Assembly: GCA_947478865.1 (NCBI GenBank)
Contig: CANJXF010000024.1
Span: 1 to 61,456, forward strand
From: Verrucomicrobiales bacterium
GTDB taxonomy: Bacteria > Verrucomicrobiota > Verrucomicrobiia > Limisphaerales > CANJXF01
Direction of reading: 5' to 3'
Length of the DNA: 61,456 bases
Part shown: positions 53,879 through 61,279 of the stretch, in pieces
Numbering within the stretch: the stretch's first letter is position 1
How the letters are laid out: every line of letters begins with the position of its first letter
Translations under genes and position numbers: made by a program
The notes under the pieces: model-generated
Database searches by the model: none
What the model was told of the DNA's origin: nothing
The model's input: the letters and a program-made list of their open reading frames with translations, nothing else

Positions 53879-54823
53879 ATGGCAGATGCCCATCATGCAA
53901 TCAAAGCAGTTGCTCGCCGCACCGGTTTGAGCGCGCACGTCATTCGGATTTGGGAAAAACGCTACGGTGCGGTTGAGCCCGAGCGAACGGAGACGAACCG
54001 CCGGCTTTATTCCGATGAGCAGATTGAGCGGCTGGTTCTTTTGCGCGACATCACGCAAGCGGGCCACAGCATTGGCAACGTAGCGAAGTTGCCGACGGCG
54101 AAGTTGCGCAAGCTGGCTGCGGAATCTCCGGGTGAAACCGGACGTCCCGCTCAATTGATTAATGGCGTGATCGCAACGCCGTCTTACCTCGACGAATGCA
54201 TTGCTGCGGTGAAGTCGCTCGATTCTCGCGCCCTGGAAAAGGTGCTGGAGCGCGCGGTCACGGTGCTCGGCTCGCAGGGGCTCTTGCAGCATGTCGTCGC
54301 GCCGCTGGCTCAGAATCTGGGCGAGTTATGGCGCGATGGAATTATCACCGCGGCCCACGAACATCTGGCGAGCGTTGTCCTGCGCGTTTTTCTTGGGCAA
54401 GCGGCCAAGCCGTTTGCGGGGACCGAGAATGGTCCGGTGCTCATGGTTGCCACTCCGGCGGGCCAATTGCATGAGCTCGGGGCGTTGCTTGTCGCGGCGG
54501 CGGCGGCCAACATGGGCTGGCATGTCATCTATCTTGGCGCGAGCTTGCCCGCTCCGGAAATTGCGGGTGCTGCGAAAGTGAGCAATGCGCGAGCGGTGGC
54601 GCTCAGCTTGGTTTATCCCGAGGACGATTCGCGTCTCGAAGGGGAGTTGAAACGTCTGCGCCAATTCCTGCCCGCCGAAGTCAGCCTGATCGCCGGCGGT
54701 CGTGCCATGCCGGGTTACGGCGCTGTACTGGAAGAAATTGGCGCGCTCCAGATCAAGGATCTTTCCCACCTTTGCTCGACGCTGGACGACCTTCGCAAAC
54801 CGACAAAGAAAGCAAAACAATGA
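53879..54823 (+). CDS. carH: CarH-type MerR regulator with B12-binding photoreceptor domain
   Basis: A 314-residue protein. Residues 7-75 form a MerR DNA-binding domain (IKAVARRTGLSAHVIRIWEK, RRLYSDEQIERL). Residues about 95-180 form the helical cap, with W151 followed nine residues later by E161-H162, the Wx9EH signature of CarH/CarA photoreceptors. Residues 185-310 form the cobalamin-binding fold, with His198 in GQLHELG as the lower ligand and VIYLGASLPAPEIAGAA. In known cases adenosylcobalamin makes a repressor tetramer in the dark that falls apart in light. The usual acidic residue two before His198 is Gln here, and the residue after W151 is Arg. It diverges from the carotenoid operon. 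The stop overlaps the next start (ATGA). Confidence 0.88.
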   Translation: MADAHHAIKAVARRTGLSAHVIRIWEKRYGAVEPERTETNRRLYSDEQIERLVLLRDITQAGHSIGNVAKLPTAKLRKLAAESPGETGRPAQLINGVIATPSYLDECIAAVKSLDSRALEKVLERAVTVLGSQGLLQHVVAPLAQNLGELWRDGIITAAHEHLASVVLRVFLGQAAKPFAGTENGPVLMVATPAGQLHELGALLVAAAAANMGWHVIYLGASLPAPEIAGAAKVSNARAVALSLVYPEDDSRLEGELKRLRQFLPAEVSLIAGGRAMPGYGAVLEEIGALQIKDLSHLCSTLDDLRKPTKKAKQ

Positions 54824-55029
54824 AACCTATTTTCTCCCGTAACATTGATGGTAAAGGCCGGCTGATCAGGTTCATCGGCGCGCTCGTGTTGTTCGTTGGG
54901 GCGGGGTTTGGCTACTGCTATTCCGGCTGGCTCTCGCTCGTGCTCGCGGCTTCCGGCGGCTTTGTCTTGTTCGAGGCGCTGCGTGGTTGGTGCGCGTTGC
55001 GCGCTTGCGGCATAAAAACGAAATTCTAG
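54820..55029 (+). CDS. Small membrane protein (DUF2892-type)
   Basis: A 69-residue protein with MKPIFSRNIDGKGRLIRFIG, then two hydrophobic helices (ALVLFVGAGFGYCYSGWLSL, LVLAASGGFVLFEALRGWCA) and a cysteine-containing end (LRACGIKTKF). Size and the N-terminal NIDGKGRLIR stretch match the DUF2892 inner-membrane family, whose function is unknown. It is coupled to the photoreceptor gene by a 4-bp overlap and lies 3 bp before the SRPBCC gene, so the three form one operon and are expected to respond to light together. Confidence 0.7.
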   Translation: MKPIFSRNIDGKGRLIRFIGALVLFVGAGFGYCYSGWLSLVLAASGGFVLFEALRGWCALRACGIKTKF

Positions 55030-55032
55030 GCG

Positions 55033-55506
55033 ATGAAAGAATTCTCCTTCCGCGCTGAAATCTGGCTTCCGTTACCGCGGGCTGAAGTATTCTCCTTTTT
55101 TTCAGAGGCTCGAAATCTTGAAGCGCTGACGCCGCCCTGGCTGAAATTTGAGGTTCTCACGCCCGCGCCGATCGCCATGAGGCCCGGCACTCTGATCGAC
55201 TACCGCATTCGCGTGCATGGGTTTCCAATTTCCTGGAGGACCGAGATCACGGAGTGGGATCCGGCGCGTCGTTTTGTCGATGTGCAGTTGCGCGGGCCTT
55301 ACACGCTCTGGCATCACGAACACACCTTCGAAGATCGTGAGGGTGGAACCTTTTGCGTTGATCAAGTTCGTTACCGTCCCAGAGGCGGCGCGCTGGTGAA
55401 TTGGCTTTTTGTGCGTCGCGATGTGCAGCGCATTTTTGAATACCGACAGCAAAAGCTGAGGCAGATTTTTGATGAGCTGGATTTCCGCCGTCGCGCGGGA
55501 CTCTAG
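55033..55506 (+). CDS. SRPBCC (START-like) ligand-binding protein
   Basis: A 157-residue protein with the SRPBCC/polyketide-cyclase-like pattern: EIWLPLPRAEVFSFFSEARN, LEALTPPWLKFEVLTP, GTLIDYRIRVHGFPISWRTE, ITEWDPARRFVDVQLRGPYT, LWHHEHTFED. This fold encloses a hydrophobic pocket that binds lipids or aromatic ligands. Its position in the operon of the carotenoid regulator makes a role in handling a carotenoid or its precursor conceivable, but nothing in the sequence proves it. It ends one base before the convergent histidine kinase gene. Confidence 0.8.
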   Translation: MKEFSFRAEIWLPLPRAEVFSFFSEARNLEALTPPWLKFEVLTPAPIAMRPGTLIDYRIRVHGFPISWRTEITEWDPARRFVDVQLRGPYTLWHHEHTFEDREGGTFCVDQVRYRPRGGALVNWLFVRRDVQRIFEYRQQKLRQIFDELDFRRRAGL

Positions 55507-55507
55507 C

Positions 55508-57001
55508 TCACGCTCTGATCTCGTTCGGCAGGCGGACCACAAAGATCGTTCCCTTGCCGGGCTCGCTCGTCACTTCAATCGTCCCGCGATGCGCTTCCAC
55601 GATCGCTTTGGAGATGGCCAATCCCAGGCCGGTTCGTCCGGCGGAACCGGTCCGCGATTTATCGCCACGATAAAAGCGGTCGAAGATGTGCGGCAGATCT
55701 TCCGCGCCAATCCCGAGCCCGGTGTCCGCGACGGTCAGGACGGCGGTTCCATCCTGAGTTTCGGTGCTGACCTGCACCTGTCCGCCCTCGCAGTTGTAGT
55801 GAATCGCGTTGCTCAATAGATTTGTGATCACTTGCGCAAGAAATTCAGAATCGCCATTGCACTCTGTCTCTTTCAAATCTTCGTGGATGCAAATATTTCT
55901 CTCGGTTCCCAGAGGGCGGACTTGTTCGATGCATTCGCGGGCGGTCTGGGAAAGGTCGAAGCGAATCTGCTTCATGGTTTCCTGCCCGGCATCGAGGCGC
56001 GCGAGCCTCAGGAGCAGCTCGATCAACCGCCGCATGCGTTGCGCGGCGCGCTGACAGGCTTCCACGGTCTCGCGATATTCTGCCGCTGAACGCTCGCGCG
56101 TGAGCGCGCCTTGCGTTTGCGTGAGCATCACCGAAACCGGCGTGCGCAGCTCGTGCGCGGCGTCCGAAGTGAACTGGGCTTGCTGGGCGAACGCCGCGTC
56201 CAGCCGCGCGAATGTGGAATTCAACACGCCAGCCAGCTGGCCCAGTTCGTCATCGGTATCCACCACGTTGATGCGCTGCGACAAATCGCCCGCCGCAATC
56301 TTCTCCGCCGTCCCGCTGATCGTCGCCACCGGCCGGAGCGCGCGTTTCGCGATCCATCCGCCGCCGGCGATTCCGACCAGCAGGATGGCCGCGCCAATCC
56401 CGGTGAGTTTCCACGCCAGAAGGCGCAAAGCGGTCAGGTCTTTCTCAATCGAGCGACCGATGAGAATGCATTCGCCAGGCGGCGTGAACTGGTAAAGCTC
56501 GCGAAAATTGCCGTGCGAGCGAAACGTGGGAATCCGGTTCTCCACCCGTGCCGGCCTTCCCAGATCGGGCGGGCTATTCGTCGATCGGGCCAACGGTTCT
56601 CCATCGCGCTTCCAGACCGCGTGGTAGAAGCCATGGATGTCGGTCGCGTTCAGCGCTTCGAGATTTCGCAGCTCCAGAAACCCGGGAAATTCTGCCGGAG
56701 GAAAGGGGCCGTCTCTCCGGTCTTGCGGTGGAAACTCGCCACCTCTCCGATCCTCGGGAGGCAAATCACGCAGCCGCGGGCGACGCGGGCGATCTGGATC
56801 GGGCTGGCCCGGTCGGTCCGGATCGGGTTGGCGCAGTTCTCGAAATAAAAGGGCGGCGCGCTCGGTCAATTCATCATCCACCTGGCGCAATTGCCGGGTG
56901 TGTTCCAGTTGAAAAGTCGTGATCCCAAAACCGGCGAGCAGCACGACAAGAATGATCCCGTACCAAATCTGAAGCCGGGCGCGAATGGAGTTGAAAATCA
57001 T
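55508..57001 (-). CDS. Membrane sensor histidine kinase
   Basis: The ATG at 57001, 2 bp after the response-regulator stop, gives 497 residues. Two membrane helices (IWYGIILVVLLAGFGITTFQ and LTGIGAAILLVGIAGGGWIA) flank a periplasmic domain that contains a low-complexity stretch of repeated PDPDRP and RRDG/FPP units. Then follow a HAMP domain (RALRPVATISGTAEKIAAGD), HisKA (FTSDAAHELRTPVSVM, phospho-His in AHELRTP) and HATPase with NLLSNAIHYN, VADTGLGIGAEDLPHIFDRF and GLGLAISKAIVEAHRG. This is an OmpR-partner type kinase. Its signal is unknown. Confidence 0.93.
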   Translation of the reverse strand: MIFNSIRARLQIWYGIILVVLLAGFGITTFQLEHTRQLRQVDDELTERAALLFRELRQPDPDRPGQPDPDRPRRPRLRDLPPEDRRGGEFPPQDRRDGPFPPAEFPGFLELRNLEALNATDIHGFYHAVWKRDGEPLARSTNSPPDLGRPARVENRIPTFRSHGNFRELYQFTPPGECILIGRSIEKDLTALRLLAWKLTGIGAAILLVGIAGGGWIAKRALRPVATISGTAEKIAAGDLSQRINVVDTDDELGQLAGVLNSTFARLDAAFAQQAQFTSDAAHELRTPVSVMLTQTQGALTRERSAAEYRETVEACQRAAQRMRRLIELLLRLARLDAGQETMKQIRFDLSQTARECIEQVRPLGTERNICIHEDLKETECNGDSEFLAQVITNLLSNAIHYNCEGGQVQVSTETQDGTAVLTVADTGLGIGAEDLPHIFDRFYRGDKSRTGSAGRTGLGLAISKAIVEAHRGTIEVTSEPGKGTIFVVRLPNEIRA

Positions 57002-57003
57002 CT

Positions 57004-57657
57004 TTAGCCCTCGATGCAATAGCCGTGTCCGCGGCGGGTGGTGATAAACTCGGGACCAATTTTTTTGCGGATGTTCGAGACATGCACGTCCAGCAGATTG
57101 GAAAGGGAACTGTCATCCTCGTCGAAAAGGTGTTCGTAAAGCGCGGTCCGCGTCACCACTTCTCCGCGATGCAGCGCCAGGTATTCGACCAGCGAATATT
57201 CTCGCGCCGTGAGCGTGACCGGTTCGCCATCGAGAGAAACAATCCGCGCCGCGTAATCAATCAGCACGTCGCCGATTTGGATTTGCGAACGCGTTTGATT
57301 CGCGCTCCGCCGGATCAGCGCCCGCAGCCGCGCCAGCAATTCCGAAAGATCAAACGGTTTGATCACGTAATCATCCGCGCCACCGTCGAGGCCGCGCACG
57401 CGATCGCGAGAGCCATCCCGCGCCGTGAGCATGAGCACCGGGGTTTTCTTGGTTTTCCGCAACCGCTTCAAAACCTCCCAGCCATCGAGCTTGGGCAACA
57501 TCACGTCGAGCACAATGGCGTCGTAATCCCAGTTCGTGGCTTTGTAGAGCCCTTCTTCGCCTTCCTCGGAGGTATCGACGGCGTAACCTTCCTCGCGCAG
57601 CGCTTTGGCAATGCCGGCCAGCAGATCGGATTCATCTTCAACAATGAGGATTCTCAT
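57004..57657 (-). CDS. OmpR-family response regulator
   Basis: The start at 57657 gives 217 residues: receiver domain MRILIVEDESDLLAGIAKAL with the acidic pair, phospho-acceptor Asp in AIVLDVMLPKLDGWEVL, LMLTARDGSRDRVRGLDGGA and DDYVIKPFDLSELLARL, then a winged-helix DNA-binding domain (TLTAREYSLVEYLALHRGEV, VDVHVSNIRKKIG-like as LLDVHVSNIRKKIGPEFITT, GHGYCI). It forms a pair with the kinase encoded 2 bp downstream. An in-frame upstream extension of 40 codons is not homologous and is left out. Targets are not evident; the divergent serine hydrolase gene shares its upstream region. Confidence 0.94.
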   Translation of the reverse strand: MRILIVEDESDLLAGIAKALREEGYAVDTSEEGEEGLYKATNWDYDAIVLDVMLPKLDGWEVLKRLRKTKKTPVLMLTARDGSRDRVRGLDGGADDYVIKPFDLSELLARLRALIRRSANQTRSQIQIGDVLIDYAARIVSLDGEPVTLTAREYSLVEYLALHRGEVVTRTALYEHLFDEDDSSLSNLLDVHVSNIRKKIGPEFITTRRGHGYCIEG

Positions 57658-57932
57658 TTCGATTTGGTGGCAGATTGAATGCATAGCAGCTTCGCCGAAA
57701 ACAAGCGATTTCGCCCACAACCTTGCACGACGCACCTTAAGCGCAGATGAAGAGCAGTCGTTCGCCGAAAGTGTCAAAGAGCATCTGCCATTTGCCGGGA
57801 CCCGGTTGATGACCCGGAGGCTTGTGCGGTTTCACCAGGACCGGCAAGCTGCCCCCAAGTCCGCCCGGCGAGTTGATGGAAAAGCCATGGCGGCAAGTGC
57901 AACCGCCGAATCCCGGCTGAACAAACACGAAA

Positions 57933-59102
57933 ATGAAACGACGCGAATTTCTGGTTCTCTCCGCCACATTCCCCTGGGCCGTGCAGGGTCTCGCTGCGAC
58001 CTCCTCCCAGGCCACCGCCCACTTTCTTGAGGCCACCGTAAAGAACGGAACGGTGCCGGGGGCCGCCATCGTGGCATCGCGGAATGGCGTGATGCGATTT
58101 GAGGAATCCCTTGGCACCTATTGTCGGCTCGATGACCGGCAGGCCCGTCTGGCGCCGGATACGCTTCATCCGCTCTATTCATTTTCCAAACTGATCACCG
58201 GCACGGTCGTTGGCATCGCTAAACACGAAGGGCGTCTGGATTACGGCGATCTGGTCTCCAAACACATTCCCGAGTTTACGGGAGGCGGCAAGGAGACGAT
58301 CACCCTGCGCCATTGCCTGACCCATTCCGCGGGACTGGCCAAGGCGAAATCCAACTCCGCGGAAGATGCGGCGGGTTGGAACACCGCCCTGCAAACCCTG
58401 TGCGCCGCCGAGGTGGAATGGCAGCCTGGATCGCGAACCGCCTATCATGGTTGGAGCGGCGCGTTTCTGGCGGCCGAGTGCGTGCGGCGCGTGAGCGGAC
58501 TGAAACCGTGGACAGAAATCTGCCGCGAAAAATTGTTTGCGCCGCTCAAGGCAGCGTCTCTTTCCTTCAAGCTGCCGCAGGCGGAAGCCCCGGCCGCCAT
58601 CGTGCCGCAAACGGCCGCCTCCAAGCCATTGCCCAAGACCGCCAAGGCAGCATTTCCCTACGCCGGCCAGCCGGGGGGAGGTTGCTTCGGCACGCTCGCG
58701 GATGCGCTCAAGGTTCTGCAGTTACATTTGCAGGAAGGAGTCTGGGACTCGAAGGCTTTGATTTCGAAAAGCATCTTTCGCGAAATTCACACCGTGCAGT
58801 ATGGAAAGGAAATCCAGGCGGCCCGCGCGGCGGGCAAAGAACCGGCGCACGAGCCGTGGGGCCTGGGCCCGCTGCTGCGCGGGGAAGGCCCGGCCTTTGC
58901 GGCGCATAAATGGTTTGGCTTTTACAACCAGGCATCGCCCGGCATTTTTGGGCATGCGGGAATTGATACGCTCATTGGCGTGGCGGACCCGAAGACCAAC
59001 ATCGCCTTTGTGTTTGCCACCACGGATTCTCCGAAGTCTTCGGAGGCCACCAATAAATTGCGCGTGAACGTGACGGATCAGGTGTTTGAAGAACTGGCCT
59101 GA
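57933..59102 (+). CDS. Exported serine beta-lactamase-like hydrolase
   Basis: A 389-residue class C beta-lactamase/penicillin-binding-like protein. The leader MKRREFLVLSATFPWAVQGL is of twin-arginine style (KRREFL). The active-site motif SFSK (Ser83, Lys86) lies in LHPLYSFSKLITGTVVGIAK, followed by ITLRHCLTHSAGLA. The Tyr motif is probably RTAYHGWSGAFLA, where the third residue is Gly rather than the usual Asn. A C-terminal FGHAGIDTLIGVADPKTN gives the HxG-type KTG substitute. Members are esterases, peptidases or lactamases; resistance is not implied. It diverges from the two-component pair with 275 bp between. Confidence 0.85.
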   Translation: MKRREFLVLSATFPWAVQGLAATSSQATAHFLEATVKNGTVPGAAIVASRNGVMRFEESLGTYCRLDDRQARLAPDTLHPLYSFSKLITGTVVGIAKHEGRLDYGDLVSKHIPEFTGGGKETITLRHCLTHSAGLAKAKSNSAEDAAGWNTALQTLCAAEVEWQPGSRTAYHGWSGAFLAAECVRRVSGLKPWTEICREKLFAPLKAASLSFKLPQAEAPAAIVPQTAASKPLPKTAKAAFPYAGQPGGGCFGTLADALKVLQLHLQEGVWDSKALISKSIFREIHTVQYGKEIQAARAAGKEPAHEPWGLGPLLRGEGPAFAAHKWFGFYNQASPGIFGHAGIDTLIGVADPKTNIAFVFATTDSPKSSEATNKLRVNVTDQVFEELA

Positions 59103-59220
59103 AGGTCAATCCCGCTGCGGATCGCGCATCCCGCTTCTTCGTGCCCGAATCAATCGTTTCCGAAACGGCGTTACGTCGGCCCATTCCCGTTTCCCGGTTG
59201 TCATCCGTTGGGGCAACAGT
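59103..59220. other. Short intergenic stretch bordering the IS110 vestige
   Basis: About 120 bp between the hydrolase stop and the decayed IS110 reading frame. It is possibly further decayed IS sequence; nothing coding is seen. Confidence 0.3.
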
Positions 59221-59443
59221 TCACTCCAGGATGGCCACTGGAACCGTTTCCTTGTGGACGTCTAATCCTATGTGATGCACTGTTTCGTTCATGGGCGCTT
59301 CTTTCCTTTCTGCTGTGATGAATGATTCATTGTTTCGACGGCGGACCTTTCACATCCCGGCTCGGCCTGGCTCACGCCCGGCAATCCACGTTTTACCTGA
59401 TCCAAATGCCCTCTTAAACCCTTTGTTAAGCCATACGGTCTAG
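59221..59443 (-). mobile_element. IS110-family element, 5' end vestige A
   Basis: On the minus strand an ATG at 59292, preceded by AGAAAGGAAAGAAG, reads MNETVHHIGLDVHKETVPVA, then ILE and a stop at 59221. HIGLDVHKET is the start of IS110/IS1111 transposases with the first catalytic Asp of the DEDD site. The upstream leader, from 59293 to a boundary at TCTAG (about 59443), is also found in vestige B (shared blocks GTGAGCCAGGCCGAGCCGG and AGGGTTT-AGAGGGC). The rest of the transposase is gone. Confidence 0.75.
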
Positions 59444-59450
59444 GCGAAAG

Positions 59451-59867
59451 ATGCGATTTCTAGTGACACAGGTGGCGCTCGTTTGCGTGATGCTGGTCGG
59501 CGGATGTTCGACACGGCATTTAAAGAGCGCGCAGCCGGCTCATGTTGTCGCCGCCTGTATTGCGAAAGAATGGAGACAAAGCCTGGTGAGCCAATGGGGA
59601 TGGGGCACAAACATCACTAGGATGCCCGACGTGGTTACGAAAGAGATGAAGAATGGCTACTTTGTGGGTATTAATTTTGGGTTTAAAAACGAAGGCGTTT
59701 TTTTTACTAGAGGACTGACCGGATGGAAGCATTTTGTTTATGATGTGTGGACTGAAGTGACTGACACGGCATCAGGCTCAGAAACCTTGTATCACCGGAA
59801 TGGAAACGTCCTATGGTTCTACCACTTTCACCAAGGAGTTCGCCAATGTCAGGAGACAAATCAATGA
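59451..59867 (+). CDS. Small lipoprotein of unknown function
   Basis: A 138-residue protein with a lipoprotein signal (MRFLVTQVALVCVMLVGGCS, lipobox LVGGC, lipidated Cys19). The mature part contains IAKEWRQSLVSQWGWGTNIT, EMKNGYFVGINFGFKNEGVF and ends in HQGVRQCQETNQ. No family is recognised. The frame starts 8 bp from the boundary of IS110 vestige A and vestige B lies just downstream, so it may be a cargo gene or simply a gene between two insertions. Its lower GC and natural composition suggest it is real. Confidence 0.55.
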   Translation: MRFLVTQVALVCVMLVGGCSTRHLKSAQPAHVVAACIAKEWRQSLVSQWGWGTNITRMPDVVTKEMKNGYFVGINFGFKNEGVFFTRGLTGWKHFVYDVWTEVTDTASGSETLYHRNGNVLWFYHFHQGVRQCQETNQ

Positions 59868-59929
59868 AAACGTCTAACCTCCAATATAGGCTAGCTTTGA
59901 CCGACTGAGCGGAGCGAAGGAGCGTCGAA

Positions 59930-60190
59930 GCGAGCCGTTGTTGAACAAGCCCTGTTGAACTGCCTGAAGTCTTCTCTGCGGTTTTCTTTTCTGGCCTGAC
60001 CAGGGCGCTCGTTCCCCGCATCGAGCGTGCCGCCGATGATTCCGAATGAGCGGCTCTCACTGCTTTTCTCCGGGGCGATTGGCCATGGCCATCGTTTCTT
60101 TGTGGACGGCCAAACTGATCTTCCAACCTTCCGGCTCGGCCTGGCTCACGCCAAACGCCCTCTGAAACCCTTCGTTAATCCATAGCGTCT
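59930..60190 (-). mobile_element. IS110-family element, 5' end vestige B
   Basis: The minus strand holds the same leader as vestige A fused by a small deletion to transposase codons: GWKISLAVHKETMAMANRPG, then a stop or frameshift, then SFGIIGGTLDAGN. AVHKET and GIIGGTLDA are both conserved in IS110 transposases (…HYG-IGGTLDAV…). The right boundary TCTAG at 60186-60190 overlaps the stop codon of the enoyl-CoA hydratase gene. No complete transposase remains. Homology fades near 59930. Confidence 0.7.
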
Positions 60191-60965
60191 AGAAGCGCGG
60201 TGCCCGCTTCTCAAAAAAGGCCGCGAGCGCCTCGCGATGGGCGGGAGATTTCAGGCAACGGTTGAACAGCGCCATTTCCTCGTCCATGACCTTGAGGAGG
60301 TTTTGCTGTTTTTCGGGAGGGTTGATCATCGCCTTAATCATTTGCAGCGTTTCCGGAGGCAGGTCGGCCAGTTTGCGGCACTGCTCGAGAGCGGCCGTCT
60401 CAGCGGCTCCTTCATTGCAGAGCAGGCTGATCAACCCCATCTGGAACGCCTCATCGGCGGTGAAACTTTCCCCCGACATCAGCCAGCGACTCGCCCGGGC
60501 GCGTCCGGCGATTGCGGGCAAAAGCGCGGAGCTGCAGAACTCGGGCACCAGCCCGAGCCTCACGAAGGGCAGTTGAAATTTCGTGGTCCGTTCCGCAACG
60601 ACGAGGTCGCAGTGGAGCAGCAGCGTGACGCCGAAACCCACGGCCACTCCATTGACCGCCGCCACCAAAGGTTTTTTGAAGGTCAGGAGCGCCCTCATGA
60701 GCTTCAGCGCGGCATAATCGTCCAAGGTCGATTCGGAGCGGCTGATGTTCGCAAAATCCTTCAAATCGTTCCCGCTGGTGAACACGCCGCCGCTTCCCTT
60801 CAGGAGCACCACGCGCACTTCGTCCGAAGCGCCGGCCTGTTCCAGCGCGGCGTGCATGAGCCGGTACATTTCCTCGTTCAACGCGTTTTTCCTTTCCGCC
60901 CGGTTGATCGCAATCTGGAAGATGCCGTCGGAACAGTGGGTGAGAATCGGTTGGTTCGTTTTCAT
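60189..60965 (-). CDS. Enoyl-CoA hydratase/isomerase family protein
   Basis: A 258-residue crotonase-fold protein: FQIAINRAERKNALNEEMYR, VVLLKGSGGVFTSGNDLKDF (oxyanion-hole region), KPLVAAVNGVAVGFGVTLLL, HCDLVVAERTTKFQLPFVRL and GLVPEFCSSALLPAIAGRAR. It hydrates or isomerises an acyl-CoA. The pattern NDLKDF resembles the delta3-delta2-enoyl-CoA isomerase branch, with Glu in PEFCSS as candidate base. The stop codon TAG lies within the end of the IS110 vestige, so the last residues (KRAPRF) may have been set by the insertion. No beta-oxidation partner is nearby. Confidence 0.88.
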   Translation of the reverse strand: MKTNQPILTHCSDGIFQIAINRAERKNALNEEMYRLMHAALEQAGASDEVRVVLLKGSGGVFTSGNDLKDFANISRSESTLDDYAALKLMRALLTFKKPLVAAVNGVAVGFGVTLLLHCDLVVAERTTKFQLPFVRLGLVPEFCSSALLPAIAGRARASRWLMSGESFTADEAFQMGLISLLCNEGAAETAALEQCRKLADLPPETLQMIKAMINPPEKQQNLLKVMDEEMALFNRCLKSPAHREALAAFFEKRAPRF

Positions 60966-61081
60966 GCCGGTGACTGGAATCTTGGGTCAAAGCGCCTGAA
61001 TTGAAAATTCATTTCGGTTGAAGGAAATTCCGTCGCTCGTTGCCGATGGCTCAATTTATTTCCGAAGCGACATCGTAAAAG

Positions 61082-61279
61082 TTATTTCTTCGATTCGCTC
61101 TCCGTCACGATGCGAAAACCAAAGTCTGCCGACGAGCTTTTCGGGCTGCAGGAACCGAGCGGATGTATGTTTTGGTCGGCGGCCGCATCTTCTGCCGCGG
61201 ATGACCCGGTCTGCGCCGGAGCCCGCGCGGAAGCGTCTGGCTCCGGCGGGACGACGCGATCGAGCCGTTCCGGCTCAAA
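61082..61279 (-). pseudogene. Decayed C-terminus of a formylglycine-generating-enzyme-like protein
   Basis: Read leftwards, the minus strand ends in HPLGSCSPKSSSADFGFRIV, TESESKK and a stop at 61082. DFGFRIV is the closing motif of FGE-sulfatase (SUMF1-type) domains. In another frame the DNA just upstream reads GSGADRVIRGRRC, resembling the GSDRVIRGGSW motif that precedes it. No single open frame joins them and no upstream part is found, so at least one frameshift is needed. In the family, the enzyme converts the sulfatase cysteine to formylglycine, though many members are not maturases. The assignment rests on two short motifs. Confidence 0.45.

Noticed and set aside
56111-56848. 245-codon plus-strand frame opposite the histidine kinase
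   Set aside because: Antisense shadow; the kinase shows HAMP, HisKA and HATPase motifs.
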